A DNA stretch of 64,000 nt from Triatoma infestans (lineage: Eukaryota; Arthropoda; Insecta; Hemiptera; Reduviidae). Both the position numbers and the translations under genes were made by a program. Positions within the stretch are counted from its first letter, which is position 1. Each line of letters starts with the position of its first letter. The stretch spans positions 62,001-126,000 of the forward strand of contig JAAEAF010014516.1 of NCBI GenBank assembly GCA_011037195.1, in the 5' to 3' direction. This document shows positions 44,002 through 55,644 of this stretch, one piece after another. The notes beneath the pieces are model-generated. The model ran no database searches. It saw only the letters and a program-made list of their open reading frames with translations, and was not told where the DNA came from.

Positions 44002-45594
44002 CTGGAGCAAACAGATTTTATGAATCGTTTCAAATAAATTACATTTATAGTACATGTTTTGATATTCGCTACTGCCGCTGTATTTGATATTGTAAAATGG
44101 ATGTTGAGTTCGGTCACAAAAAAAACTATTTTTTCAAATTTGCCGAAACGTGGATGAAAATTAAAAAAAAAATTGTAAAAGTGAGTTTCATATTTTTGAA
44201 CTTATTACTGAGTGAAACAGTTCTAAAAACTGATCAAATAAAGAAATAATCACTGGGTACTAGAAGTAAACTTCCTAAATAATAACCATCTGATGCATTA
44301 AAATATTTTAAGTAAAATATCAATAACAATGCTGTGGAACTGCGGTCCCTCTGTTTGGAGAAAGAAGATCACTTGGCAATATCTCTCCGTAAATGGACCA
44401 CTGTTTTCCAGGCTGATGGCTATTCTTTATTGTATTTTGGATGACCTGCACTAATTTAAAAGGTGTTTGTTGTGCTCGAACAGTCAAGCTGCGTTGAAGG
44501 CGCTGAATTCATGTGTCTTCACTTCCAAGTTGGTACTAGAAAGTTCTAGAAGATTGGAAGAGCTTTCTTCTAGTCATATGGTCATATGGGAACTTTTTGG
44601 ACTGAGGAGGTAGACAGTTTGCCAAATTAGGTGTTTCTCTCTTTCATTGGTCCCGAGCCTAAAGATGACTTTAGGCACATGTCTGTCAATGGCCATCATT
44701 GATAGTTTCACAGTATTCATCCCTATGGATGAGTTCATAATAATAATATGCATTTTAAGGAACTGTTTATACTTCAAAATATGCCTCAGAATTTGGTAAA
44801 GAGCTATGGGGGCTTATTTTACCCTTTTCCTTGCCTCTAATAGCTGGTAAGTGAAACTTTAAAATTTTAACACTGATATGTTCCCTTCTGACACAATCTT
44901 CTCGTTATATGACACACTTTATGGCATTCTCCCTAATTTAATAGTTAAATATTTCAAAATAAGAAATGAACTAGTGGACTAATGAGCTGGAAATGAAGCT
45001 ACAGGAATAAGCTGTAATTAGTAATAAACTTAGTAGTACTATTACTTAAAAAAGTAAACTTACGTGGTGTACTATTGCTGTTAATTCTCTTATAACAATG
45101 TCTAAGAGTAATCATTAAAGTGGCTCCAAGCAAGGCTGATAAAATGGAAACTACAATCATGGACCATGGGACTAGGGCTGATGCCAAACCTGTAAATTGC
45201 ACCAACTGAACTATCTTACAGAAAATATTGTAGTTTAATTATAGTTTTACTCAACTAAAATGGATCTTGAAATAACAATGAAATTAAACTTTATAAATTT
45301 CATGGCTTTAAAATCAAATGCATTCAAAAGGACAAAATGATCTATATTTTAAAGCAAATCTAAAAGAGTACCAAACACACTTGTGGAGTGTAGAGTGGAT
45401 GTTGCCCAAGAGCAGAGGTCACATGTCGTGACACCATCCGGAGGTATATCCCTTTCAAGAAACGCCGGTCGAGGAGGTGGTGGCAGAAAGCCTCTTGCCC
45501 ATGCACCATCTTCACCTTCCAGTTCTAATGTTCTGGTAGTATCCTCTTCTAAGGCTCCAGCCCACCATGACCCATCATCCCAGTTCACATCCAT
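43583..45594 (-). CDS. Unrecognised single-pass membrane protein, 252 residues, three coding exons
   Basis: Spliced CDS: 45594-45381, 45189-45064, 44001-43583. All junctions are GT-AG (CAA|gtgtgt, CAC|gtaagt; acceptors ttacag and gctccag) in phase 1, so the frame is kept. Residues 1-72 are acidic and Trp-rich (MDVNWDDGSWWAGALEED, later FLPPPPRPAFLERDIPPDG and CDLCSWA). Residues 73-100 are a transmembrane helix (SLASALVPWSMIVVSILSAL, then LGATLMITL) followed by RHCYKR, so the C-terminus should be cytoplasmic. The tail has tyrosine motifs: YAEL at 177, YQNTGYV at 185-191, YYSDL at 205, YETV at 214, and a final SDYV that could bind a PDZ domain. No signal peptide is seen, so it would insert by its helix, or an upstream exon supplies one. 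I do not recognise the family and assign no function. A receptor or adaptor with phosphotyrosine sites is only a guess. Confidence 0.72.
45064..45189 (-). CDS. Membrane protein gene, transmembrane exon
   Basis: A 126-nt exon with acceptor aatttacag and donor CAC|gtaagt, encoding the transmembrane helix and the basic flank RHCYKRINSNSTP. Phase 1 at both ends. Confidence 0.8.
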
Positions 45595-45599
45595 CTCTT
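45381..45599 (-). CDS. Membrane protein gene, first coding exon
   Basis: Acceptor taatttcag at 45600-45601; ATG at 45594 is the first start. The five bases before ATG (AAGAG) extend the frame into the preceding exon as ...AFNEEE, but that frame meets TAA shortly upstream, so translation most likely starts at 45594. Confidence 0.75.
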
Positions 45600-47076
45600 C
45601 TGAAATTAAAACAAACAGAGCTATATTAAGAATTAAGAAATAATTATAATCGATAGCTGATCAGAATTGTGTTTTATATTTTAACTGACATTCAGTAACC
45701 ATACCTATCTAATTAGAGCTGTAGTTTTCAATGATTAAATAAATATATGAATTTAGTAACTTTGTTTTCAATAGAATAAAAATGATATATATATATATAT
45801 AAAATAATATAATAAATAAAATACAATATATAAAATAATTTTAATATATATAATGATGACATGATGCTCTCTGCGAATCGTTTCAAAAGGAAGTCTTTAT
45901 TTCTATCATAATGCATTTTTTTTAATTTGTAAACATTATGTTGCAACATACACTAGTCAATGAATGAAGATTTTGCAGCTCTATAGTTTCTATTTCATCT
46001 TCTATAGAGTTCTTTTCTATATATATTGATCCTAAAAGAAATTCTAGTGTCAAACACTTTGAAGAAAGACAGTGTTCACAATTAAATACGCTTGCTCTAT
46101 CCCTATCAGCTTGGTGAACAAAAGAAAAAGGAAATACAAATTCACGTTTCGTATATAATATTCATCTTAAGAAAAATAGCATTATGTACTTTGATGTGGT
46201 TACAATTGCAATACCAAATTTAGGAATCCTAGAAAGGAATAACATCCACAAAGAGAAAATTCTTTAATAATACTTAATTACTATTAAATTTAATAATAAA
46301 TATTCCTTAATTAATCGAGATTTTTATATAATAGCCTATGGAAAATTGCAATAATCTGCTAATGAAATAATTAATTATAATATAATAATAATTAATTCTG
46401 TAATTCATATAATTTTAGATTTTTCCCCAAAAGCGAAAGTAAGAATTAATAATTTGTAAATCTAAAAGGATGGATTGCGAAAGTGAATCTTTTTATGGGC
46501 AAACACTTGCCATTTAATTTTTTTCCCTTTTATTCTACAGGTCTTTCATGCACTCCTGTTTGTATGCCTTCAGCCCATATATAGTTAACAAATTCCGGTT
46601 TCTAGCCAACGAAGTTGTACTTATTTTATTTATTCGGTAACATTCCAAAGAAAATCAGTTATGCAAATTATCAAATTTATGAAAAGAGTTTCTACGTAAT
46701 AGTAAGCAAAAAATATACAACAAAATTATCATCCTTTATGGGAAAAAAATGTTTTGGAATCTATAATTCCTTTAGGTTTAAATCAAAGTTTTACCATATC
46801 TATTTCTTATAGAAATTGAAAGTTAAAATATACAATATAAAAAAAATAAAGATAAAAATTTTTCGTTGTCATTGATAAAGGATAGAGAGTACCAAATTAG
46901 ACTTTAATGGTAGGTAGCAGGTGACTTAAGATGAACAAGATGCTATTATTATAATAATAATAAAAAATACAATTAAACATAAATGCTTAAACAACAAATT
47001 AGAATAAAATAGCAGAAGTAAAAGAATCTGATTAGGTAAATGTTAATGTAAAAATGCAACAGTATAAATTATTTAC

Positions 47077-47200
47077 CTTCGTTGAAAGCCAGTTTGTAAG
47101 CCTCGTCCTTTTACGCATCGCTCCTAAACATATGCATAGACAATAATCCACAAAGATAACATGAAAATATCAACATTCCACTCGTACTGTAAAGTTGTAA
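47077..47200 (-). other. Probable 5' UTR exon of the membrane protein gene
   Basis: A consensus donor GAAG|gtaaat on the minus strand has its last exon base at 47077. Joined to 45599 it gives ...DEAYKLAFNE|EEMDV, open back to a TAA 40 nt upstream. Two upstream ORFs (one ends at that TAA, the other inside the next exon) are in the leader. The 5' limit is not visible; 47200 is an estimate. Confidence 0.5.
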
Positions 47201-47252
47201 TTCACTGCAGATGGACTGTGTGACTGTACAACGGCCCCCCAACAACCAGTCC

Positions 47253-47260
47253 TGACGTCA
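47253..47260 (-). promoter_or_regulatory. CRE-like palindrome TGACGTCA
   Basis: A perfect CREB/ATF site about 180 nt upstream of the 5' UTR exon donor, next to a GC-rich patch (acggccccccaac) in an otherwise AT-rich region. The position suits a promoter of the minus-strand gene. Function is inferred only from the motif and place. Confidence 0.4.
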
Positions 47261-47695
47261 TTTTCCTAGGTGGCCTATCCTACCCCCACTACAACGCTAC
47301 TTCATGGGAGGTAGAGAGTACTGAGAGCAAGAGAGCCAAGACTCCTTCCACTTGTTTCACATACAGAAGCGCGCATGCATAGAGCAGAGCTAAGCGCGTG
47401 CGTCCAGTTCACACTCAACACACATGCACACATACATACACACATAATATACTAACACAAAACACATCATAACACAAAACTTGCAACTCAGGCACACACA
47501 AATTATTTCTTTCTCACTAGCCTACCTTTCAAACTGGCGGTTTATAAGACACCTTTTCGACACCCAGTTTTCTTTCACACTGCACGTGTAAATTTGTTCC
47601 ACCCTTGCCTGTTGCAATGCTTTTTTTCATTGCACATTACATACGACTTCACACCGCATAAATCTACACCTGGGCTTAAAACTTTTTCCCACTAC

Positions 47696-47752
47696 TCCTA
47701 TATATATATATATTTGCAAACAATATATATATATATGTGTGTGTGTGTGTGT
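47696..47752. repeat. Compound AT / GT microsatellite
   Basis: (TA)n, a short gap with gcaaacaa, a second (TA)n, then (TG)n with about nine units. CA-rich sequence also lies at 47420-47480. Confidence 0.9.
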
Positions 47753-48924
47753 ATGCGTATAGCATTACAAATACAGAAGAACTGTCAAAATTCAGTTCAC
47801 ATAAAAAAGAACTTATTGAGTGCATAAGTTGAACTTTAAAGAACTTTTGGAATTTCTCCGTTTCCTCCTGCTTTCGGTTTATTTATCAATCAGTTTCGAG
47901 CAATCGCTTACTGTTGTGAGCAAATTAAGGAAGTATATTACCAAATCGAATGCAAGAAACCGGTTATTAAGAAACGAAAATATTAATTTTTTCTTGTTTA
48001 TAACATAAAGAAGTTCAAATTCTTGGGGATCCACCAACTTATTCAGCGATTGCCAGACTGACATCATTAAATATCATTAGGCTAATAATTGTATACATCA
48101 TTTGAAACTTAACAGCACACAAAGGAACCATAATAATTTGAAGGATAAATAATTTACATTTGAAGCCACAAAAATGAAAACCCAGTTTAAGTATCAAATG
48201 TAGTTATAATATTTGCTATATTTCCTAACTTTAAAAATTATAAGAAACTTCATTTAGCTTTTAGAAAATACTTTATGAAAATTTTAAATACATATCAAAA
48301 GAAAATAAATTCCAGAATTTAATTTTTTTTTTTTTAATAAAATAATTTCTAATTAACAAAAATCTTCAGGAATTGGATCTGGTAATCAGAAGAAACAACA
48401 AATAGAATTTTCTAAATCAATCAAATATTTTCTAAAAATTTTCAAAGAGCAAACAAATTTATGGTTAATTATGCGCACAACTATGTAGTTATTCAAAGAG
48501 ATTATCATTTACTTCAATTTGAGAAAACCTGATTTATTAACAGTTTTTTTTTTTAAAGGCATGAATTAAATTCTGAAATAAGAATCTGATCTCGGTCATG
48601 TTGCGAAATAAATATTTGGCTCCATCAAGAGAAAGACAATATGGTAACTTTAAATTGGAATAAATTAAATAAAAAAGGTGGAATAGTGTTAAATATATGA
48701 GAAAGATAATCGAGAGAGTATTAGAAGCTCCTTCAGCTTCAGCCTAATAAATCTAACATTATATTCAGATTATATTAATAAGGTATCTTTATAGAAATTC
48801 ACTAAAATTCGTTTATTAGAAATAGATGGGTCTTGTCTATTTCGGATAAAAAACTGGATATTCGGGATAAACTGGAATTTCAATGCAGTAGCGAACTACA
48901 TTATATAATAGTGAAACACAGAAA

Positions 48925-49110
48925 ATTTCAGCAATATTTTCCGTGATACCTGCTTCATTTTGTGGCTATTTACCTGTTTTAGACGTCGTTCATCCTGTTT
49001 CAGATGTCTTGATAAATAGTGTGAATCCGTCGACTGGCACAATGCAAAGTGTGTGACTTTCTGGTTGATGACCACATAACAAAGTAGATTTATTCTGGAA
49101 AAAAAAATCT
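48925..49110. mobile_element. Hammerhead-family element A7, strongly decayed
   Basis: Left arm atattttccgtgatacctgc ttcattttgtgg, right arm ggttgatgaccacataacaa. The centre gtcgactggcacaatgcaaa is shared with the element at 49440, which shows that the two belong to one subfamily. Confidence 0.55.
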
Positions 49111-49439
49111 GAAATTATTAAACAGATTTTAAGAGGCATTTCTTTTGCTGAAGTGTTCTTCACATTTTTGTAATTTGGTTGTCGCAGAATAGGTTTATTT
49201 TTTCTGTTTTTTAAATCAAATAATATATCGTTAAAAATTAGTAACACTAACATTTAGTAAAGTATTAGTAAAACACTAACATTTAAACAAATATTGTATA
49301 ACACTTTTTTAAGTATTTCAAATTGAAGTAAAAAAAAGTAGTAGTTAATTTTAGTTATATAAAAATTTTGGATCATATAGTAAAAAACATAAAAAAATCA
49401 AAACAAATAATTATTCAGGTTATTACATCGGCAGTATAT

Positions 49440-49612
49440 CTGATATTTTTTCGGATATCCTGGTTCATATTGGGTCGTTAACCAGTTTTGGGTGTTCGCC
49501 CATCATCAGGATGTATTGATAAATAGAGTTAGTTCGTCGACTAGCACAATGCAGTATGTGACTTTCCGGTCGATGATCACAATGAAGAAAATTATCGCGG
49601 AAAGAAATCTTT
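49440..49612. mobile_element. Hammerhead-family element A8, decayed
   Basis: Left core on the minus strand: CATCCTGATGATGGGCGAAC, ACCCAAAACTGGTTAACG. CUGANGA and stem II are good, but GAAA is AAAA and the cleavage site is changed. The right arm reads ttccggtcgatgatcacaat. The centre gtcgactagcacaatgcagt matches 49030. Confidence 0.6.
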
Positions 49613-50604
49613 GATTCTATTATTCATTTTTTTTTTAATGGAATTAAAAAACAAGTTTGTATAAAATGAAATTAGAACCATTAATAACTGTATATTATTT
49701 GCTTTTAATTCATTCGAATATTTTAATAATATATCAAGAGAAATAAATTTAAATATTTCTATTATAGTTAAAAAGTTAATTACAAAAATAGATTACAAGA
49801 ATCTTTTGAAAGTTATTTCTTCCATTTGAAGAAAAATATACCTTAGCTTATTAGTGTTTTATCTCTAGGTTCTCCTTGCGCTTAAAATTTATATTTAGAT
49901 TTAGGATGACTTATAGTGCAGTATATAATTAGAACGTTTACGTCTCCCATGTTTATATTCTTAAAAAGATTCAGAAGTTAATAAAAGAACAGTTTTATTT
50001 CTCAATAGAAAAGAAAAAGCTGACAAAGAAATGAAAAAAAGTATGGGTAATTCTCAAGACTTTCTCTTACTGCAGTTCTCAACAGATAAATAAAACCTTT
50101 ACTCTGAATTTCAGTTAAATAATTGTGTTCGACATTATCTAGTATGAGAACGTACATTCTACTGAGATAAAACTTTAGCGATAAGTGACTATCAACAGCT
50201 GCAAAACACTTAGATTTTCGGGTTGAGATCGTGTCAGTAATTTGTTATAAACAGACATTTCGCCCAAATTGCAATTGGATTCTTCATAGTAGCGTCGCCT
50301 TGAATACCAAAGCTACACTGGCTAGAAACCCTCGCCTCTTTGCACGTAAATGACTGCAGATAGTGGGCGGGTCTTAACTTTCCTTTCCATGCATGTAAAT
50401 GGCTGGCGGATGACGAGTCTAAAGGCCCTCTCAGACTATCAGTAATATTGTAATGATGGGATACTGACAGTATTCCGACTATTTACCCTCATACTGTTCA
50501 GTCAGTAATCAGTACTCAGTCACTTTGTAGCCTCGACTTGGTTTGGGTCACTTTTCAGTCAAAGTAAAAAGTTTAAAATTTAAAAACAATAAAAAAGGCG
50601 TAGG

Positions 50605-50765
50605 ATGAAAGAATGGTTGTTAAAAAGAAATGAATTTGGTCATTTGAACCCATTAAATGATGTTAAAGGAAGTGACCGATTACCGCAATTACTTCCGCAT
50701 GAATAGTGAGACGTTCGACGAATTATTAAAACTTCCTTCCTGAAATTGCTCCTCATAGTATTAAT
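50605..50765 (+). pseudogene. Harbinger transposase N-terminal remnant
   Basis: MKEWLLKRNEFGHLNPLND, then after a frame change YRNYFRMNSETFDELLK, then after another PEIAPHSI. Intact Harbinger proteins have WLLxRxExGxxxxLLxEL...YRNxxRMxxxTFxELLxLVxPxI in this order. The catalytic domain is deleted. Confidence 0.78.
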
Positions 50766-50779
50766 TTTTTTTTAAATCA

Positions 50780-50920
50780 TCAATTGTCCCGTTTTTATTA
50801 ACTTGATTATAAACTGTGCACAACTTTATATATGCAGCCTTTTTTCTATCCCGGTCACTATATTCCTATAATGAAGAGTTCCACAACTCTGGTAAATCGC
50901 GATAAGTATGAATGAATTCT
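50780..50920 (-). pseudogene. MADF-domain protein remnant of the Harbinger element
   Basis: On the minus strand: EFIHTYRDLPELWN, one stop, then EYSDRDRKKAAYIKLCTVYN. This is the MADF pattern (LIELYRxxPxLWDxxxxDYxxRxxRxxAW), the usual DNA-binding second protein of Harbinger transposons, in the opposite orientation to the transposase as expected. Confidence 0.65.
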
Positions 50921-51280
50921 ATCATTAGTTTTCTTTCTGATTTCTAGACTTCCTCAATTTTTCATTCTTAAATTCCATTTGGAGAGATGCTTCCGCCATG
51001 GTTCCGTGCACTATACTGATAAGATACTGTCAATACATCCCTCATACTATCAGTAATTCATCAGTATACGACCACGCCCACAATATTGATGGAATACTTT
51101 TGATCAGTAAGTGCCCTCACACTATCAGTAATTATATGGATGTGTGGATGGAGAGAACTGGTTTTGTTTGATGAGTTAAGAAGAAGACTTGGTTAACACT
51201 GGTTAACTGATATATTAATAAAAAGACGCAGATTGCCTGGACTTTACAATGGATGAATGTGTAAAGTAGAATGGTATGAG

Positions 51281-51715
51281 AATGACACGTAGCGAATGGA
51301 TGTACTGAACTGATTTCAACTGTGTGTATATGGACTGTCCGTCGCTGTATTTATACAGCTTCTCCCACTCCAGTCCGAGAGAGTGGTTGAGCTTCTCTTT
51401 GCTCTCTTTGGTTGCTGAGCTTCTCCGTGGACGCATTTCGAGTCAATGTCATACATGGTAGGCAACAAGTCAGATCTTCAGTTACTAATATTGTACGAAC
51501 TTCTTTTTTTAATATTAAGAAAGCAAACATTTGGCTCGCAGCAGTTACAAAGCAGAATGGCACGTAGCGAATGGATGTACTGAACTGATTTCAACTGGTT
51601 TAACTGTGTTTATGGACTATCCGTCGCTATATTTATACAGCTTCTCCCACTCCAGTACGAGAGAGTGGTTGAGCTTCTCTTTGCTCTCTTTGATTGCTGA
51701 GCTTCTCTTGCTGTT
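51281..51715. repeat. Direct repeat of about 145 bp inside the Harbinger element
   Basis: 51281-51425 and 51555-51715 share cacgtagcgaatggatgtac, atttatacagcttctcccac, gagagagtggttgagcttct and ctttgctctcttt with few differences, 274 bp apart. Both units include a TATA-like tatttatac. The second unit has an extra tgg/tta insertion near 51597. Confidence 0.85.
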
Positions 51716-52584
51716 ACAGTAATACTGACAATATCCATTTAATATTGGCAGTATTACTGATAGTCTGAGGAGACCTTAAGTCTCATCCCCCATAACTCTT
51801 CTGTCAATGTTGAAGCTTGTTATGCTCCGGCATACACTTAATCGTTTTTTTCTTGCCTTGCCTTTACTTAGACGGAGTCCATCATGTCTATTTACAGTGT
51901 TTTCTTGTTTCTCAATTAATGCTGCCTCTCTTACGACAGGTAATAGTTGACAAGGGCTTTCCCACTCTGTTTCTTGCCAGTGATGCATTGGTATTCAAAG
52001 CGACACTACTCAGAAAAAATCTATTGCAATATGGGCGAAAAGTCGGTTTATAAAGAACCAAACCCATGATTTGCATGAGAATGACCTGAAGAAACGTAAA
52101 TGATCATATCATTAGCTTCCCAAGAGTCCCATCCAAAACAGATTTTACCGAAAAATGATTCAAACAAATGATGGATTTATTTATGAGTAGCATGAATACC
52201 AGTATTAATGAGATTGTTGGGCTGTTATTCAGCAAATGCGAAACATAGAAAAAACTATGCATTCAGGGTAACCAACTTTCTTCAAATTTGGAATTTTTCG
52301 TTTCTAATTTTAACCAAGATGAGCAATTGAAAATGTATTGAAAAGGTAATATTTTGGGAACGCATAACATCACAATTCCATCAGGACTCTCCTAAAATAA
52401 AGTTCCCAGAAAAATGTTTCAAATAAAAACCGATAGGCAGATTGCACCAATCAGGGTCGGATTTAGACATAAGGACAAAGTATAGATAAGTTAGAGCTTT
52501 TGTGTTGGGAAAAACCTCACAAATTTGATAATATTAAGTTCTGCTTACAAATTTTTTGTTAAAAAAAAAAAGAATAAATAAAGT

Positions 52585-52680
52585 TTAGGGAAGGGATTAG
52601 CTCAGCGATAACGTGCTGGACTCCCATGCGGAAGTCTGCGATAGAAAGTTACTTTACGTGTATTTAGCTATTTTAATATT
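52585..52680 (+). repeat. tRNA-like SINE head (family 2 type)
   Basis: gggattagctcagcgataac then gtgctggactcccatgcgg matches the head of the family 2 copies (on their own strand ggattagctcagtggtagcg). The B box is decayed (tctgcgatagaaa). Confidence 0.5.
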
Positions 52681-54589
52681 CACATACCAAATGAAACTCT
52701 AAACTTGAATAAAACTTTACTCCAAAAAATTTTTTAGATTACAGCTTTACTCATCCCAAATCCGGCCCTGAATGCAATATGTATATGGAAATAACTTTCC
52801 TCTTTTAGTCGTGGAAATAGTCCAATTAATTCATAATATAGTAAACGTGGGGAAAATGGTACACTTAATATGGATGGGTTAGAGTACACTCAGGACTACA
52901 AGAGAATGAAATAGCACATTATTAGGCAAAGGAGGCAATTAATTTATTGAATGAGTGACCTAACATCCTCTCATTAAATCTTAAGTCAAGGCAGTATGCT
53001 ATAGCGATTGGGAAAAAGAATACAAGCAATACAAGGGAAAACGAAAATTTTATATGTCGCTGCAATCAACAATACCATAGAAACCCTGTTTTTTTTTAGG
53101 TACAACACTACAAATAGGGGATTCTACAGTACAATCTGTTGACTTAGATTTAACTACAATATGTACTCCTCATTATCTGGCCACGATTGGTTGTGATATA
53201 TACTCTCATTGTAGATATGAAACCAACACAATCGCAGATGCAAACCATCTCATATTGGACTATAAAAAATATAGTAGGAGAGAATTCGACTCTTGTCGTT
53301 TTAATTAATCTAACTATTTTCAAGCTATTTCCCAACTGTTCAGTGTTCCAATATTGAGACGTTGTAAAAGAAAGCAATAAATAGCCTCCAATGTACTCCT
53401 CAACACTTAAGAATTAGGGCTCGTGGCTGGGTATGTGTTATATTTTTTATCTATCCCTTACAATCCCCGCATTCATTTCTCTCCAAAGTTAAGGGCTTAT
53501 CTGTTAAGAAGGTGTCAGCCACATAATTTCTCCCTCTGGCTTTAAGAAAATAAATCAACATTCGCTTTACACCGTCTTAACTTATTATAGATATTACAGA
53601 TAATAATTTCATAACAGTTTTTTAAAATTTATTTATTGTAATTATTATTAAGAAGTCAAATTTTTTTTTTTAAAAAAAGTAATTAAAAAATATGTAATAT
53701 TTATGATTTTTTGTAGAGGAGTGAAGAAACTAAAAATATCTATGTGTCTATTTGCGCAACGAATGCAAGAATATAGAGATAATGATCTTAGTAGGGATAA
53801 CTTTGATAACTACTTTTCAAATTTAATTTATACATCCTTGCATAATAATTTTTAGTAAAATTATTTAATATGTACATTTTTTTAACATATGAAATCATAC
53901 TTGCAGATGATAAACTGAGATTATTATTATTTTTGTTTTATTGTTACTTTTTTATAGTTTATTTTTTTTTCCACATGATTTCATTTTCGACTGAGGATTT
54001 CTTACAAGTATCAAGGGTGACATGCACACTAATCACATTTTATGATATTGCATTATTTTTAAGAACAAATAAAGTGTAAAAATTCAATTAAATTGTTATT
54101 CTGCTTCAATGCGTTAAGTGTTTGAGACATTTCTGTTTTAGCTGCATTACAATATTAATAAAACAAAGAAAGTGGTTTATTATTTTACTTATATAATTTG
54201 TCTTTGGGGCTTGTCACTAAAGCAAACTACTTTAATTATAAAAAATATTTCTAATTATGCAAACATTAAGCATAAGTTTTTTTTAATATATTTACCTAAG
54301 TTTTTCTTTTACTATCAAGCCTAGTTAGACGATGATGGCGAAGTAAGTGAAACAATCTTAGATCTAAGACTGCCAAGCCCAAATGAAAAATATCCAGCAG
54401 TTTTTGGTCGATTCTGGAACAAAAATTTAAACTGTTTAAAAATCTGTCTGTTTAAAAATTGTTAAATTTAAAAATGTTTAAATGGGCTTGGCATAAATAA
54501 AAACAGGCATAAAGATAGTAGAGGTTATTATGTGTACCTGAGTGTAACTGGTATGAGAGCGCTCTTCGCAACTAAAGCTTGTAGCAAAT

Positions 54590-55235
54590 TTTAACCTAAC
54601 CGATAGGTCCCTAGAAACATTCTAAACACAGTTTTTCTTGAAATATCTTTTATAGAATTGTAACTGTGCACTGGATATTTTAAGTTTTTAAAGAAAATCG
54701 TTGTAGCTGGTTTCGAGAAAATTCCATAAAACTCAAAAACCTATTCTGTAAAGTCACACTTGCTGTTAACCAATTTTCTTCAGATTTTAAAATTTTATCC
54801 ATGCTTCTAATGTATAATAATATTATATGTCACAGATATTTTCCGAGATATCCTGCTTTCCAGCGCTGCGGAACCAACCACAACACCAAATATTACATTA
54901 TGTATGGTAAAAACCATACATTGTGGTAATACTTTAGTGGGAAACATAACGCTACTTATTCTCTCAGAACCTTCAAAAATACAATTTTTTGGGGAAAAAT
55001 GTTTCAAATTAAAGTAATAGATATGTGCATTCATAGACAGTATAAAGAAGTTTAAAGAAAATTGCGAAAAAGTAAAAAAATAAATAAATTCAGTAAAGTC
55101 ACACTTAGGGTTGATGGATTTTGCCCGAAACCTTTGTGTCTGTTGTGATGTTTAGTATCTAAACGGAATACCAAGTTTGAGGTTCCTGTTATTTTTCGTC
55201 TTTGGGATATTTTGTTAACATAAATACAAAAACCC
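54590..55235 (+). repeat. cttccggtt-type dispersed repeat, two monomers
   Basis: Two units about 337 bp apart (gtcacacttgctgttaacc at 54752, gtcacacttagggttgatgg at 55098), each preceded by aaagaaaat(cg/tg) and a gagaaaatt-like run. A fragment of hammerhead-family arm (gagatatcctgctttccagc and tgcggaaccaaccacaacac, 54840-54890) is inserted in the second unit. Confidence 0.6.
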
Positions 55236-55239
55236 ACGG

Positions 55240-55440
55240 GGGTGGGTGTTGGTGTAGTGGTTATGAGTATGGACTTGTAAGTGGGAGGACCCCAGTTCGA
55301 TTCCAGTGTATAACTGCTAAATTTTATATTTGTTTAAAAAATGTTAATAGTAAAGTAGGTGCTTCCGCCCCCCGTCTACGACACCTAATTTGGTAGTTGG
55401 ACGTTAAGTCCGCCTGAAAATATAGGCATTACTTTACCAC
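55240..55440 (+). mobile_element. tRNA-SINE family 1, best copy
   Basis: Head: gtgtagtggttatgagtatg (A box) and cagttcgattcc (B box, matching GGTTCRANNCC at all but the first G positions). Body: agtaaagtaggtgcttccgc and cgtctacgacacctaatttg. End: gtccgcctgaaaatataggc attactttacc. Confidence 0.78.
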
Positions 55441-55644
55441 ATACACACACCATTCGCTAGGAACATTTGTGTTATTTTATTCAAGAGACCTCAAAATATA
55501 TATTTTCGTTTAAATCTCAATTTTGAAAATTTGATACAATCGCAATATACTTAGGAATAGGAGAAAGTAAAAAACATAATTTCATGCAAAAATTAGAAAT
55601 TGTAGATTGTTGTAGCGGATTACTGTACTTCAATCTGAAAGATC

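Larger units (their letters stand above)
50423..51776. mobile_element. PIF/Harbinger element, 1354 bp, TAA target duplication
   Basis: It starts aggccctctcagactatcag and ends, read backwards, aggtctcctcagactatcag, an inverted repeat of about 24 bp with few mismatches. TAA flanks both sides (50420-50422, 51777-51779), the 3-bp TWA duplication that is the hallmark of Harbinger. The ctatcagtaat end motif recurs inside (near 51040 and 51120). Remnants of both Harbinger proteins are present (next two entries). It is non-autonomous now. Confidence 0.82.
50243..52054. mobile_element. Inverted-repeat element split by a Harbinger insertion
   Basis: The arms of about 95 bp mirror each other: left gttataaacagacatttcgc, ccaaattgcaattggattct, then agcgtcgccttgaatacc; right, read backwards, tataaaccgacttttcgccc, atattgcaatagattttttc, then gtgtcgctttgaatacc. 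Both arms contain a decayed hammerhead-like core (GGGCGAAATGTC on the minus strand at left, GGGCGAAAAGTCGG on the plus strand at right). The Harbinger element at 50423 inserted between them. Confidence 0.6.

Noticed and set aside
44280..44780. Extra exon of the minus-strand membrane protein gene
   Set aside because: A frame at 44574-44777 is open, but it has no acceptor/donor pair in phase 1, and the exons on either side join correctly without it.
51281..51715. Pair of LTRs
   Set aside because: The two units are only 274 bp apart, lie within Harbinger ends with TAA duplications, and lack TG...CA borders.
55240..55320. Possible functional tRNA gene on the plus strand
   Set aside because: The same reasoning applies: the head is followed by the family 1 SINE body that recurs at 20.4 kb and 31.1 kb.
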